Assembly: GCF_002269345.1 (NCBI RefSeq)
Contig: NZ_CP022889.1
Coordinates: 1,364,001 to 1,428,000 of the forward strand
From: Tsuneonella mangrovi
GTDB taxonomy: Bacteria; Pseudomonadota; Alphaproteobacteria; Sphingomonadales; Sphingomonadaceae
Reading direction: 5' to 3'
DNA length: 64,000 nucleotides
Shown here: piece after piece, positions 35,078-43,798 of the stretch
How the letters are laid out: every line of letters starts with the position of its first letter
Position numbering within the stretch: the stretch's first letter is position 1
Translations under genes and position numbers: made by a program
The notes under the pieces: model-generated
The model's input: only the letters and a program-made list of their open reading frames with translations
The model's database searches: none
What the model was told of the DNA's origin: nothing

Positions 35078-37113
35078 GGACCGCTTGGCGACTGGCGTGC
35101 AGTGCGGCGATCATCCTCGCATCGCTGGCACAAGTTGCAGCCTTCGCTTCGCCGCCGCATGAGCCGGCAAGGACGCAGCCCCTCGCCTTCCGCGTCGATG
35201 AAGGGCGCAACATCAACGCCTTCGTGCGTGACGGTCCCGTTGCAGCCCATCTGCTGCTCCGTTCGGGCTGTGACCCGCGCCTGATTGTCGCTTTTCCGGC
35301 GGGAAACAGTGGTGTGGGTATCTGGTTCAGCCGGCTGGCGCGACCCGCGAAGTGGACACTCGAGGCTCCTCCGCAACCGCTAACAGGTGCCGACCACGAG
35401 GGGCGGCCATTGCGTGGTATCGTCACGTTGGCCTCGATCGAGGTGCCTGAACTGAATTTGCACGGCGCGGTGCTTTCGAGCGTGCGCGTTCTGCGCGACT
35501 ACGAGCGGACTGGCGATCAACCCGCCGGAGTCGTCACCGGGCCGCATTTCGGGTTGCGCAGTGTGACATGGGAACGCGATCGCCTTGACGGCGCGCCCGG
35601 CTACCGCCTTGCGCTGGAAATTCTTGACGGCACGATCGATGGCGAACGCATCCTGGCCGGACCCGATGGGCGAATTGCCCTGCGTATCACTGCCCTTACT
35701 GGTGCAGCACCACTGACCCCGCTCGCAGGCACGGCATTGCTCAATCAAAGCGCCGGACAAGATCCCGCAGCTCGTCGCACGCTTGAGTTTCTCTCGTATC
35801 ACGAGAAATTCCTTGCCGGGTCGTGGCGTTTCAACACCTACTTCGGCCGGGACACTTTGTTGAGTGTTCGGCTGCTGATGCCCGCACTGCGTCCGCAGGC
35901 GATCGAAGCTGGATTGGGTTCGGTGCTGGCGCGGCTTTCGCCGGACGGTGAAGTTGCGCACGAAGAAGACATCGGCGAATTTGCAATCATCGACCATATG
36001 CGAAGCGATGGAACGCGCAGCGCGACGCCGGTTTACGATTACAAGATGGTAGACGAGACGCTGATGCTTGCCCCCGTCGCGGCGCATTGGCTGCTCGACG
36101 ATGCACGATCCAGCGAGCGGGCTGCAGCCTTTTTGGAGAACACGGATTCAACCGGTCTCATCAACGGTGCCGCATTGGTCTCGAACCTCGTCCGAGTCAT
36201 TGACGAAGGAGCGAGATTCGCCGCCGATCCTCGCCCAGCGAATCTCGTGTCACTCAAGCCTGGAGTGAATGTCGGCAATTGGCGAGACAGCGAAATCGGG
36301 CTCGGTGGGGGCCGCTACCCTTACGATGTGAACGCCGTGCTCATGCCCGCGGCGCTGGATGCTGTCGCACGCTTGCAGGCGAGCGGCCAGCTCGACAAGT
36401 GGATCGACTCGCAAACGCGTGCAAAGTTGCGTGAGGCGGGCAAAATGGCGCGAATCTGGCACGCACAAGCTCCTGCAATCTTTGCCGTCAGCATCTCCCA
36501 TCGCAAGGCGCGCCTCGCGGTGGCGGCGGCAGCCAAAGAGGCAGGCATTTCACCGGCGGCAGCGCTGCGTTCGCTACCAAATGGCCCGCTTCGCTTCCAG
36601 GCATTGGCGCTTGACGCGCACGGTGCACCGATAGCGGTGCTCCAGTCAGATGTTGCTTTCGACCTGCTGTTTTCGGACCCCCGCCCGTCGCAGATCGAAC
36701 TTATTCTTGCGTCTATCCTGCGCCCATTCCCAGCGGGGTTGATGAGCGATGCGGGAATGCTGATAGCCAATCCCGCCTTTGCCAAGGCTGACAAGCGCGC
36801 CGAATTCACGCGCGAGGATTATCACGGTGAGGTCATCTGGTCATGGCAGCACGCGCTCGTGCTGGCGGGGATCGAGCATCAATTGGCCCGCAGCAACCTT
36901 CCAATTGCCACCAGGCACGATCTAGAGGCCGCTCACAGACAGGTAACTGCAGTTGTCGACGCGACCCGCAAGTGGCGAAATTCGGAGCTGTGGTCGTGGA
37001 ATGTCCTCGACGGGCATTTGGTCCCGGCGGCATTCGGCGCTTCAGACCAGGACGCTGACGAATCTAACGCCGCGCAGCTTTGGAGCACGGTCTATCTGGG
37101 TCTGGCGCATTAG
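35074..37113 (+). CDS. Exported glycosidase-like protein, probable (alpha/alpha)6 barrel
   Basis: A 679-aa protein beginning at GTG 35074, coupled to GH13 by GTGA. A signal peptide is likely (ACSAAIILASLAQVAAFASPP). The first third is beta-rich. The rest has spaced helices and conserved-looking stretches FNTYFGRDTLLSVRLLMP, VNVGNWRDSEIGLGGGRYP, YHGEVIWSWQHALVLAGI and SELWSWNVLDGHLVP, suggesting a six-hairpin glycosidase-like barrel. Its position suggests action on periplasmic alpha-glucan. I cannot name a GH family. Confidence 0.65.
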   Translation: MRTAWRLACSAAIILASLAQVAAFASPPHEPARTQPLAFRVDEGRNINAFVRDGPVAAHLLLRSGCDPRLIVAFPAGNSGVGIWFSRLARPAKWTLEAPPQPLTGADHEGRPLRGIVTLASIEVPELNLHGAVLSSVRVLRDYERTGDQPAGVVTGPHFGLRSVTWERDRLDGAPGYRLALEILDGTIDGERILAGPDGRIALRITALTGAAPLTPLAGTALLNQSAGQDPAARRTLEFLSYHEKFLAGSWRFNTYFGRDTLLSVRLLMPALRPQAIEAGLGSVLARLSPDGEVAHEEDIGEFAIIDHMRSDGTRSATPVYDYKMVDETLMLAPVAAHWLLDDARSSERAAAFLENTDSTGLINGAALVSNLVRVIDEGARFAADPRPANLVSLKPGVNVGNWRDSEIGLGGGRYPYDVNAVLMPAALDAVARLQASGQLDKWIDSQTRAKLREAGKMARIWHAQAPAIFAVSISHRKARLAVAAAAKEAGISPAAALRSLPNGPLRFQALALDAHGAPIAVLQSDVAFDLLFSDPRPSQIELILASILRPFPAGLMSDAGMLIANPAFAKADKRAEFTREDYHGEVIWSWQHALVLAGIEHQLARSNLPIATRHDLEAAHRQVTAVVDATRKWRNSELWSWNVLDGHLVPAAFGASDQDADESNAAQLWSTVYLGLAH

Positions 37114-37772
37114 GCCGCGTCGACAAATTCCCCATAGTCACGGCCGGAGTCGAAATGCGTCAGTTCCAGGATATAGAATCCCGCGTCGAGCGCACTACGA
37201 AGGATCGAATGCCGCTTGAAACCATCCAGAGCTCTGCAATTTCACCCAGGACTGCGAGCGGTCATGGGGCCCCTGTTAATGAGATGTCCCTCGAGCCCCC
37301 GGTCGGGCGTAAGAATTCTTGCTCGCGCGGCTGCTTGAGGATTTCAAATCGGAGGTTGGTAAGGCGAGCACACCGATCGCATGCGACGATGCGTCAGGGA
37401 TCGAACTAGCCATCACTCGTGCTCGAAATCGACACAAGTACCTGAAAAGGTGGTGAATGGCGCAGTCCCGACCTAATGGGTCTCTGCGGCTGGTTTTCCC
37501 ATATTCGTGGGAAAGTAGTGGGAATATCGCCAGAATTGCCCCCAGGCACCATGCTTGCTGAGACAAACCGAGCCAAAGTCCGGCGATTTCCGGGCATTTT
37601 CCCATATCCAGCGATCGTGGGAAGCGCTCTCCCGGATATGCGAACATTCTCCTTTTGTTCGATTCATGCTGGTCATCATGACGGCATGGCGCTAAAAGGG
37701 TGATTGCTGGTCTCCGGACCGCCCTAACCACCACGTCAATCTGACTTTTCCTCCAGATTGGAGTGGTGATGT
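37114..37772. other. Gene-poor stretch at the left edge of the phage-like island
   Basis: I find no supported gene in these 659 bases. The open frames are short and not protein-like. The stretch contains two copies of a TTCCCA...TGGGAA inverted repeat (37496-37513 and 37599-37623). It may be an insertion junction of the downstream island, but no tRNA or attachment duplication is visible. Confidence 0.5.
37495..37514. repeat. Inverted repeat TTTCCCA/TGGGAAA, copy 1
   Basis: Arms 37495-37501 and 37508-37514 with a 6-base loop. A related copy (TTCCCA, 13-base spacer, TGGGAA) is at 37599-37623. TTTTCCCATAT is shared by both. Function unknown. Confidence 0.45.
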
Positions 37773-39089
37773 ATGATGTATCCTGAAATCCCCAACCGCC
37801 TCGCAATCGAGTATCGCCCGATCGAGGCGATCACCCCGTTCTCAAGCAACCCGCGCAAACACTCGCGTGCGCAGATCAGGAAGCTGCAGGCAAGCCTGGC
37901 TGCTTTTGGCTGGACCAACCCGCTGATCGTCGACGATGCCAACAATCTCATCTGCGGGCATGGGAGACTGATGGCTGCAATGGACCTCGGCATGTCCGAA
38001 GTCCCGGTCGTCGATCTTGGACAGATGAGCGAGGCTGACCGGCGCGCCTACATCATCGCCGACAACCGGCTCGCCGAAGATGCGCAATGGTCGAAGGAAC
38101 TCCTCCGCTCCGAGCTCTCGGGACTGATCGAGCTTGGCTACGAAGTCGAGCTCACCGGATTCGACACCTTCGAGATCGACGGCATTCTGTCATTCGACGA
38201 TACCGGAGACGCAGACCAGGAGGACCGCGTCGATCTTCCCGATGATGATGCGGCTCCGATCGCGCAGATCGGAGATCTCTGGCACATCGGCGACCAGCGC
38301 ATGGCGGTCGGCGACTGCCGTGACGTGGCTCTGATCGAGCGGCTGCTGGAAGGCAACCGCGTCCGGCTGATCCAGACCGATCCGCCATACGGGTGCCGCA
38401 TAGCGAACAACGTGTCCGGCAATGGCCGGGTGAAACATTCCGACTTCGGAATCGGATCTGGAGAAACCTCGCTCCCGGAAATGGCGATGACGCTGCTGCG
38501 GCCGGCATTCAAGGCAATCACGCCGCACTGCCACCCGGGCGCGATCGCGTTCGTGTGGACCGACTGGCGCGCGAGTCCGCACATGCTCGATGCAGCGCAA
38601 GGCGTGTTCCACGAGCTCAAGAACCAGATCGTCTGGGTCAAGGACCCTGGAATGGGTGGGTTCTACCGCTCGGCATACGAGCTGTGCCTCGCATTCAAGG
38701 TCAGTCGAGGCGCCCACACCAGCAACATTGCGCTGGGCCGGCGCAACCGCAGCAACGTCTGGCGCTATCCGGGTGCCAACACCTTTCGCAAGGGGCGGCT
38801 GCAGGACCTTGCCGATCATCCCACAATCAAGAACCGCAGGATGATCGCCGACGCGATCCTCGACGTCACGAAGCCGGGCGACGTGGTGTTCGACGGGTTC
38901 TGCGGCTCAGGGACCACGCTGGTGGCATCGGCGATGACCGGCCGGCGCGGGTTCGGGATCGAGCTCGATCCGAAGTACGCCGACGTGATCCTCAGACGTG
39001 TCAGTGAAGCGACGGGATGCGAACCGCAGCTCGATGGCGAGGTTCCGCTCTCGCAGGTTGCAGCCGAGCGCGCGGGAGGCCGGTCGTGA
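37773..39089 (+). CDS. ParB-like/DNA methyltransferase fusion
   Basis: A 438-aa protein. Residues 1-110 are a ParB-nuclease-like domain (NPRKHSRAQIRKLQASLAAFG, NLICGHGRLMAAMDLG). The rest is an N4-cytosine/N6-adenine methyltransferase with DPPYG (203-207) before the AdoMet motif FDGFCGSGTT (about 373-382), the beta-class order. Such fusions are common in alphaproteobacterial prophages, where they modify phage DNA or act as orphan methyltransferases. The next gene overlaps by GTGA. Confidence 0.9.
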   Translation: MMYPEIPNRLAIEYRPIEAITPFSSNPRKHSRAQIRKLQASLAAFGWTNPLIVDDANNLICGHGRLMAAMDLGMSEVPVVDLGQMSEADRRAYIIADNRLAEDAQWSKELLRSELSGLIELGYEVELTGFDTFEIDGILSFDDTGDADQEDRVDLPDDDAAPIAQIGDLWHIGDQRMAVGDCRDVALIERLLEGNRVRLIQTDPPYGCRIANNVSGNGRVKHSDFGIGSGETSLPEMAMTLLRPAFKAITPHCHPGAIAFVWTDWRASPHMLDAAQGVFHELKNQIVWVKDPGMGGFYRSAYELCLAFKVSRGAHTSNIALGRRNRSNVWRYPGANTFRKGRLQDLADHPTIKNRRMIADAILDVTKPGDVVFDGFCGSGTTLVASAMTGRRGFGIELDPKYADVILRRVSEATGCEPQLDGEVPLSQVAAERAGGRS

Positions 39090-39562
39090 GCGGCGGCAGG
39101 CGCAAGGACGGCAAACCCTTCAAGGACGGCAACACCCGCGAGGACGGCAGCTATGCGGTCGGCAAGAATCGCGCACCGCCAGGCAGCCGGTTCGCTGTCG
39201 GCGACGGGCGGAAGCGCGGTCGCCGGAAGAAGGGAGTGAAGAACGCCGACACCGAGTTCCAGCGTGAGCTGGATCGCAAGATGGTGATCAAGGAGAACGG
39301 GATCGAACGAACGGTGACCAAGAGCCAGGCGGTCGACCTGCGGCTGATCGACAATGCCACCCGCAAGGGAGACAACAAGGCAATCGAGATGGTCGACCAG
39401 CGGCGACAGCGGATCGCCGAAGCGGCCGAGATCAATCGCCGCCGCCACACCCTGAGCGACCAGACGATCCTCGAGGCTTACCTTCAAGAGCGGGCAGCTG
39501 ATCTCGCGATCGATCCGGCGCTGTTCGGTGATCCGGAACCGGGAGATAGCGGCGATGAATGA
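39086..39562 (+). CDS. DUF5681-type phage protein
   Basis: A 158-aa basic protein starting at GTG 39086 (VSGGRRKDGKPFKDGN). The Gly/Arg/Lys-rich start with repeated FKDGN-like patterns and GDGRKRGRRKKGVKN matches DUF5681 proteins, which are usually encoded just before the large terminase. It may act as, or with, the small terminase, but that is unproven. It overlaps both neighbours. Confidence 0.75.
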   Translation: MSGGRRKDGKPFKDGNTREDGSYAVGKNRAPPGSRFAVGDGRKRGRRKKGVKNADTEFQRELDRKMVIKENGIERTVTKSQAVDLRLIDNATRKGDNKAIEMVDQRRQRIAEAAEINRRRHTLSDQTILEAYLQERAADLAIDPALFGDPEPGDSGDE

Positions 39563-41042
39563 CGTCGATGCAAGCGATGCGATAGCTGCCCTCACCCGCC
39601 TCGACTTTGCGTTCTTCCTGCGCCGGGCATTTTCCGAGCTGGGCGGTGACAGCCCCTACACGCACAACTGGCACATCGATGCGATCGGCCACCAGCTCGA
39701 CCGTGTACGCCAGCGCGAGAATCGCCGACTCATCGTGACGATGCCGCCGCGCCACCTCAAGTCTCGGATCATCTCTATTGCATGGGTTGCCTGGATGCTG
39801 GGTCACAACCCGGCCCTCTCGTTCCTGTGCGTAAGCTATGGCCAGGACCTGGCGGAGGATCATGCTCGCGACTGCCTCAGGGTCATGCAGAGCCGGTGGT
39901 ACCGCGAGGCTTTCCCGAACGCAGTTATCAAGCGCAGCGCGGTCGCCGACATCCAGACTACCGCCGGCGGCCGCCGGATGGCGACATCGATCGATGGTGC
40001 AACCACCGGATTCGGCGCGGACTTCATCATCATCGATGACCCGATGAAGGCACAGGATGCCACCTCGCAGGCTGCGCGCGACAAGGTCATTCGCTGGTTC
40101 GACGAGACGCTGTCGCAGCGCCTCAACAACCAACTCCATGGCACGATCATCGTTGTCATGCAGCGGCTGCACGAAGGTGATCTGGTCGGAGTGCTCAAGG
40201 AGCGGGAGGGATGGCACGAGCTGTGCCTACCCGCCATCGCAACGTGCGACGAGGATATCCCGCTCACCCACGGGCGGGTCTACCGTCGCCGAGAAGGCTG
40301 CGCGCTTCATCCAGCACGTCTGCCGTTGAGCGAGTTGCTACGCAAGAAGGCAGACAACCCTTACGTGCATGCCAGCCAATACCAGCAGCAGCCCGTGCCC
40401 GCGCATGGCAACATGATCGAGGCGGCATGGCTCAGGACCTACGATCCGGCGACACTCGATATGACCCATGGCCAGATCGTCCTCTCGCTCGACACCGCCT
40501 CGAAGGATAACCCGTTCAACGATTACTCGGTCTGTCTGACCGCACTGGTGCAGGACCAGCGCGTCTATGTGATCGATGTCATGCGCGCGCGGCTCCAGTT
40601 CAATCCGCTGAAGGCAAAGGTCATCGAACTGGCCCGTCTGCACAGCGCACAGGTAATGCTGATCGAGGATGCTTCTTCCGGCACTGCGCTCATTCAGTCG
40701 CTTCAGGCGGAAGCACTATCGGGCGTTCCACTACCGATCCCGCGCCGGCCCGAAGGCGACAAGATCGCGCGTGTTATGAACATCAGTTCGATGATCGAAG
40801 CTGGCCGGCTGTTCCTGCCAGGGCAAGCGCACTGGCTGGCAGAGTTCACCGGCGAGATCCTCGGGTTCCCCTCATCGCGCCATGACGACCAGGTCGACGC
40901 GCTCTCCCAGCTGTTCATCTGGGTACAGCTGAAGGACCGATGGCGAGCCCCGCTCAACGAAGGGCCCGAGGAGATGGATCCGCACGCCGCTCTTCCGGTG
41001 CGCGATCCGGTCGGTTCGAAAGATCCCTGGAGCGGGCTCTAG
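39555..41042 (+). CDS. Phage terminase large subunit
   Basis: A 495-aa packaging motor. ATG 39555 follows a GGGAG ribosome site. The ATPase part has IVTMPPRHLKSRIIS (Walker A variant, about residue 62) and ADFIIIDDPMK (Walker B). The nuclease part has LSLDTASKDN and PSSRHDDQVDAL, the metal-binding acids. The gene is full length, yet no portal, protease or capsid gene follows. Confidence 0.9.
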   Translation: MNDVDASDAIAALTRLDFAFFLRRAFSELGGDSPYTHNWHIDAIGHQLDRVRQRENRRLIVTMPPRHLKSRIISIAWVAWMLGHNPALSFLCVSYGQDLAEDHARDCLRVMQSRWYREAFPNAVIKRSAVADIQTTAGGRRMATSIDGATTGFGADFIIIDDPMKAQDATSQAARDKVIRWFDETLSQRLNNQLHGTIIVVMQRLHEGDLVGVLKEREGWHELCLPAIATCDEDIPLTHGRVYRRREGCALHPARLPLSELLRKKADNPYVHASQYQQQPVPAHGNMIEAAWLRTYDPATLDMTHGQIVLSLDTASKDNPFNDYSVCLTALVQDQRVYVIDVMRARLQFNPLKAKVIELARLHSAQVMLIEDASSGTALIQSLQAEALSGVPLPIPRRPEGDKIARVMNISSMIEAGRLFLPGQAHWLAEFTGEILGFPSSRHDDQVDALSQLFIWVQLKDRWRAPLNEGPEEMDPHAALPVRDPVGSKDPWSGL

Positions 41043-41064
41043 AGACACCCGGCTACCGATTGAC

Positions 41065-41331
41065 TCAATTGCCTGCCTTCTTGCTGACATAGGTATTCCA
41101 GCCGCGGAGATCCGCGCTCTGGCAATAGATATGACTGGCGACATCCGCCATCTCGAAGCTCGCTTCGTCCCCTTGGTCCAGGTATGCACGGGCAACATCG
41201 CGGGAGGCTTCACAGACTTCTCCAAGAGTTCCCACCCGCTTGACGATCGCCAACCTCTTTTCGGCCTCGGCTGCCTTGTTGCTGCAGGCGGAAAGCAACA
41301 TCAGCATCGTCAGGCACCCAATCACTCGCAC
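41065..41331 (-). CDS. Small lipoprotein, unknown
   Basis: An 88-aa protein starting at GTG 41331, 6 bases after a perfect AGGAGG. The N-terminus VIGCLTMLMLLSACSNKAAEA is a lipoprotein signal with lipobox LSAC. The mature part is mostly helical with two Cys. It is convergent with the terminase gene and divergent from the XRE regulator. No family recognised. Confidence 0.7.
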   Translation of the reverse strand: MRVIGCLTMLMLLSACSNKAAEAEKRLAIVKRVGTLGEVCEASRDVARAYLDQGDEASFEMADVASHIYCQSADLRGWNTYVSKKAGN

Positions 41332-41396
41332 CGATCCCTCCTGTCGACTATCAGTAACACCGACAGGTGCTCGAATAGGTCCTCTAGTCAAGTAGA

Positions 41397-41431
41397 ATGT
41401 CACTGATCGTCTGTAGATCGATGAGTGACAT
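41397..41431. promoter_or_regulatory. Imperfect palindrome at the XRE regulator start
   Basis: Arms ATGTCACTGATCG (41397-41409) and CGATGAGTGACAT (41419-41431) match at 12 of 13 positions around a 9-base centre. The right arm covers the GTG start of the XRE gene, and the lipoprotein gene diverges from here. An autoregulatory operator is plausible. Confidence 0.55.
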
Positions 41432-41652
41432 CGGCGCCATCTGCGCGGGTGGATGTTCGCCAACGCCTTGCCCGGAACCTGCGCCGCCTGCGCAGCGAGC
41501 GCGAATGGAGCCAGGAAGAGTTTGCCCACCAGGCAGGGATCCACCGGACCTATGTCAGCGACCTGGAACGCGGTGCACGCAATCCGACGATATCGGTAGT
41601 CGAGCGACTTGCTCAGGCCCTTGGAGTGGATGCAGGCTCACTTCTCGACTGA
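41425..41652 (+). CDS. XRE-family HTH regulator
   Basis: A 75-aa protein that is almost only a helix-turn-helix domain: LARNLRRLRSEREWSQEEFA, IHRTYVSDLERGARNPTI and VVERLAQALGV. GTG 41425 is the annotated start, but GTG 41449 (VDVRQRLARN) fits the family better and would leave the adjacent palindrome outside the coding part. It could be a phage-type repressor or a housekeeping single-domain regulator. Confidence 0.85.
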   Translation: MTSAPSARVDVRQRLARNLRRLRSEREWSQEEFAHQAGIHRTYVSDLERGARNPTISVVERLAQALGVDAGSLLD

Positions 41653-42000
41653 AGAATCACTGTCCCCGGGTTGGCGGTGATCTAAAGTCAGCGGGGCGTG
41701 GAAGGCTGCCAGGCCGCGCTTAGGAAGTTTCTGTAAGGATGCTTCGGCGACCAAGCCGATTTCACGACGTAAGCATGGGCATGGCTGACCCAGTCCAGTG
41801 GACCTGACGGCTGCCTACGTATGATGGACGAGAGGGAGAGGCGGTGGCGAGAAAGGAATGGCCGCCACCTCCCCCGGGGGCCGAGTAGATTTGCTGGGTC
41901 GCTGTGCTTCAAAGATTGGGGCACCGAAACAGACGGACAGTTTCTCAAAACCATCAGGCTGCCAGAATGTCTGGAATTGGCAGCGGTCTTGCCACGTTGC
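41653..42000. other. Gene-poor stretch between XRE regulator and aldolase
   Basis: No supported gene in these 348 bases. Frames are broken on both strands; a decayed insertion element is possible but I see no terminal repeats or transposase motif. Confidence 0.45.
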
Positions 42001-42897
42001 TCACGCCGCCTGCTTCATCGAAGCCTCGAAAATCTCCGCAACCGCCACATCCAGCGACGCATCGAATTCGGCGTCACTCATAGAGGCACGAAGATCCTGC
42101 AGCAGGGCGCGACTGAAGCTCGCGATGATCCCGCGGTTACTGATGAGTTCGGCGCACGCCTCGCCGCGGGTATAACCGCCTGACAGTGCCACAACCCGCA
42201 TTACGCGCTCGTGCCTAGTCAGTGCCTCGAAGTGATTGACCTTTGCCGGAAGCGAGAGCTTGAGGATCACGCGCGCATCATTCGGCAACCGATCGAGATG
42301 ATCCAGAAGGACCTCGAGCAGAATGCAGTCAGCCTCGCAGCGCTCCGGACTGGCGATATTGACCTCCGGCTCGACTATCGGAACGAGTCCTGCCTCCAGC
42401 ACACAACGCGCCAACTCGAACTGCTGCCGAACAACTGAGACGATACCTGAGCGATTTGCCTCGTTAATCAAGGATCGCGCCTTCGTCCCAAACACACCAA
42501 GTTTTCTGGCCCGGAGAAGCAGGGCATCCAGATCCGCTATAGGCTTCATCAACCTGACGCCGTCCTCTTCGGCATCAAGCCCCTTATCGACCTTCACGAA
42601 CGGCACGATACCGCGATCGTTTAGTGCCCGCGGCACCGGTACACCGTCCACTTCACCGGCCATCGTTCCTTCGAAAAGTATTGCCCCCAGCACTCGATCA
42701 CCTGAAAAGCATGGCGAGCTGAGGATGCGGCAGCGCATCTCATGAATGAGCGCGAACATCTCTTCATCATTCTCCCATGCATCGGGGTCGACACCAAAAT
42801 TTCGCAAGGCGTTCGGAGTCGAGCCGCCGCTCTGGTCGAGCGCCGCGATGAACCCACTGCCGCGCTCAATCGTTTCGGTCATGGCATTCCAATCCAT
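42001..42897 (-). CDS. fda: Class I fructose-bisphosphate aldolase
   Basis: A 298-aa bacterial class I aldolase with GFIAALDQSGGSTPNAL, GAILFEGTMAGEVDG, VPFVKVDKGL, LVPIVEPEVNI and the Schiff-base Lys in VILKLSLP, then VVALSGGYTRGEA and IASFSRALLQDL. It splits fructose-1,6-bisphosphate into dihydroxyacetone phosphate and glyceraldehyde-3-phosphate or runs in reverse. In this galactan locus it may feed triose phosphates from the aldolase below into gluconeogenesis. ATG 42897 is used; ATG 42882 is possible. Confidence 0.92.
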   Translation of the reverse strand: MDWNAMTETIERGSGFIAALDQSGGSTPNALRNFGVDPDAWENDEEMFALIHEMRCRILSSPCFSGDRVLGAILFEGTMAGEVDGVPVPRALNDRGIVPFVKVDKGLDAEEDGVRLMKPIADLDALLLRARKLGVFGTKARSLINEANRSGIVSVVRQQFELARCVLEAGLVPIVEPEVNIASPERCEADCILLEVLLDHLDRLPNDARVILKLSLPAKVNHFEALTRHERVMRVVALSGGYTRGEACAELISNRGIIASFSRALLQDLRASMSDAEFDASLDVAVAEIFEASMKQAA

Positions 42898-43064
42898 CAA
42901 ACCTAACAGCTCCTTAGTGCCGCCAAATTGGCGTAAGCGGCAGCGAAACGCGCCGCCTCAAATCCAAAGCAGTGCACGATCGCGGCCCCACCCAAAGCCA
43001 AGTCCTCCACTCTTTGCCGACGACAATGACGACAATACGTCGCTTCAACTCGCACGTTAGGAAA

Positions 43065-43766
43065 CTAAGCTGAAGGGCGCTTTGCGAGGAGCTTGTCTAC
43101 GTTCGCCATCGAGGCAACGATGAGATGCGCTGCAAATAGGGAGCCGTTGCGGTTCAACGAACTTAGCGTGTTCGCATCTAGGGCCTCAATTGAACGAGCG
43201 TTGACGGTATAGAAGCCATCGAGCGCAAAGCTCTCACCTTCTCCCGCTACGTCGATCCGGGCTGGCGCAAGAAGATTGTGTTCGTCAAGAGCTTCGACAA
43301 ACGCTCTCGTTGGGCCGATGCCGCTCATTACAGTCGACAACACTGACTGGAAGTCGTCCATCAAGAACGTTGCGTTTCCCCCTTCATCGAAAAGAGCTTC
43401 GCCTTCGTCACGCGACACCATGGGATGCTCGACATCAATCGCCATCGTACCGGTACCGGCCTCCTGGCCTGGCACAACCAGAAAGGGCCGTCGGCGAATA
43501 TCGAGTGGGATGTAGTGACATTTCCAGTTCTCGTCCTGATCAAGCATCAAGTTTTCGCCGGCCCGGAATCCAAGCAGCGCAAACAGGCCGAATTGGCCGC
43601 TCTCCGGGCTCTTGATGAGACAAACCGGGAATTCCACGGCCAGATGCTGCAGTTCGCTCGCCAAGACCGGGAGTAGATTGGTGCCCTGAAGCAAGCGAGA
43701 ACCCTGATCAGTCCGGATCCTGATGTCTCGATGCTGTCCGGGGTCGAGCAGTTCAATTCGCGGCAA
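43065..43766 (-). CDS. SapC-family protein
   Basis: A 233-aa SapC-like protein (LDPGQHRDIRIR at the N-terminus, HYIPLDIRRRPFLVVPG, FDEGGNATFLMDDFQSVLS). The start is TTG 43766 with a good AAGGAG site. In sphingomonads and Caulobacter relatives, SapC genes sit next to TonB receptors and halogenase-like flavoproteins in carbohydrate loci, as here. The biochemical role is unknown. Confidence 0.82.
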   Translation of the reverse strand: MPRIELLDPGQHRDIRIRTDQGSRLLQGTNLLPVLASELQHLAVEFPVCLIKSPESGQFGLFALLGFRAGENLMLDQDENWKCHYIPLDIRRRPFLVVPGQEAGTGTMAIDVEHPMVSRDEGEALFDEGGNATFLMDDFQSVLSTVMSGIGPTRAFVEALDEHNLLAPARIDVAGEGESFALDGFYTVNARSIEALDANTLSSLNRNGSLFAAHLIVASMANVDKLLAKRPSA

Positions 43767-43798
43767 ACGTCCTCTCCTTGCAGGCCCACCTGCGGCAT

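Noticed and set aside
37276-37806. 176-codon minus-strand frame at the phage island edge
   Set aside because: Overlaps the methyltransferase start and has no protein-like composition.
41653-42000. Possible transposase remnant
   Set aside because: Short broken frames only; no catalytic motif, terminal repeats or target duplication seen.
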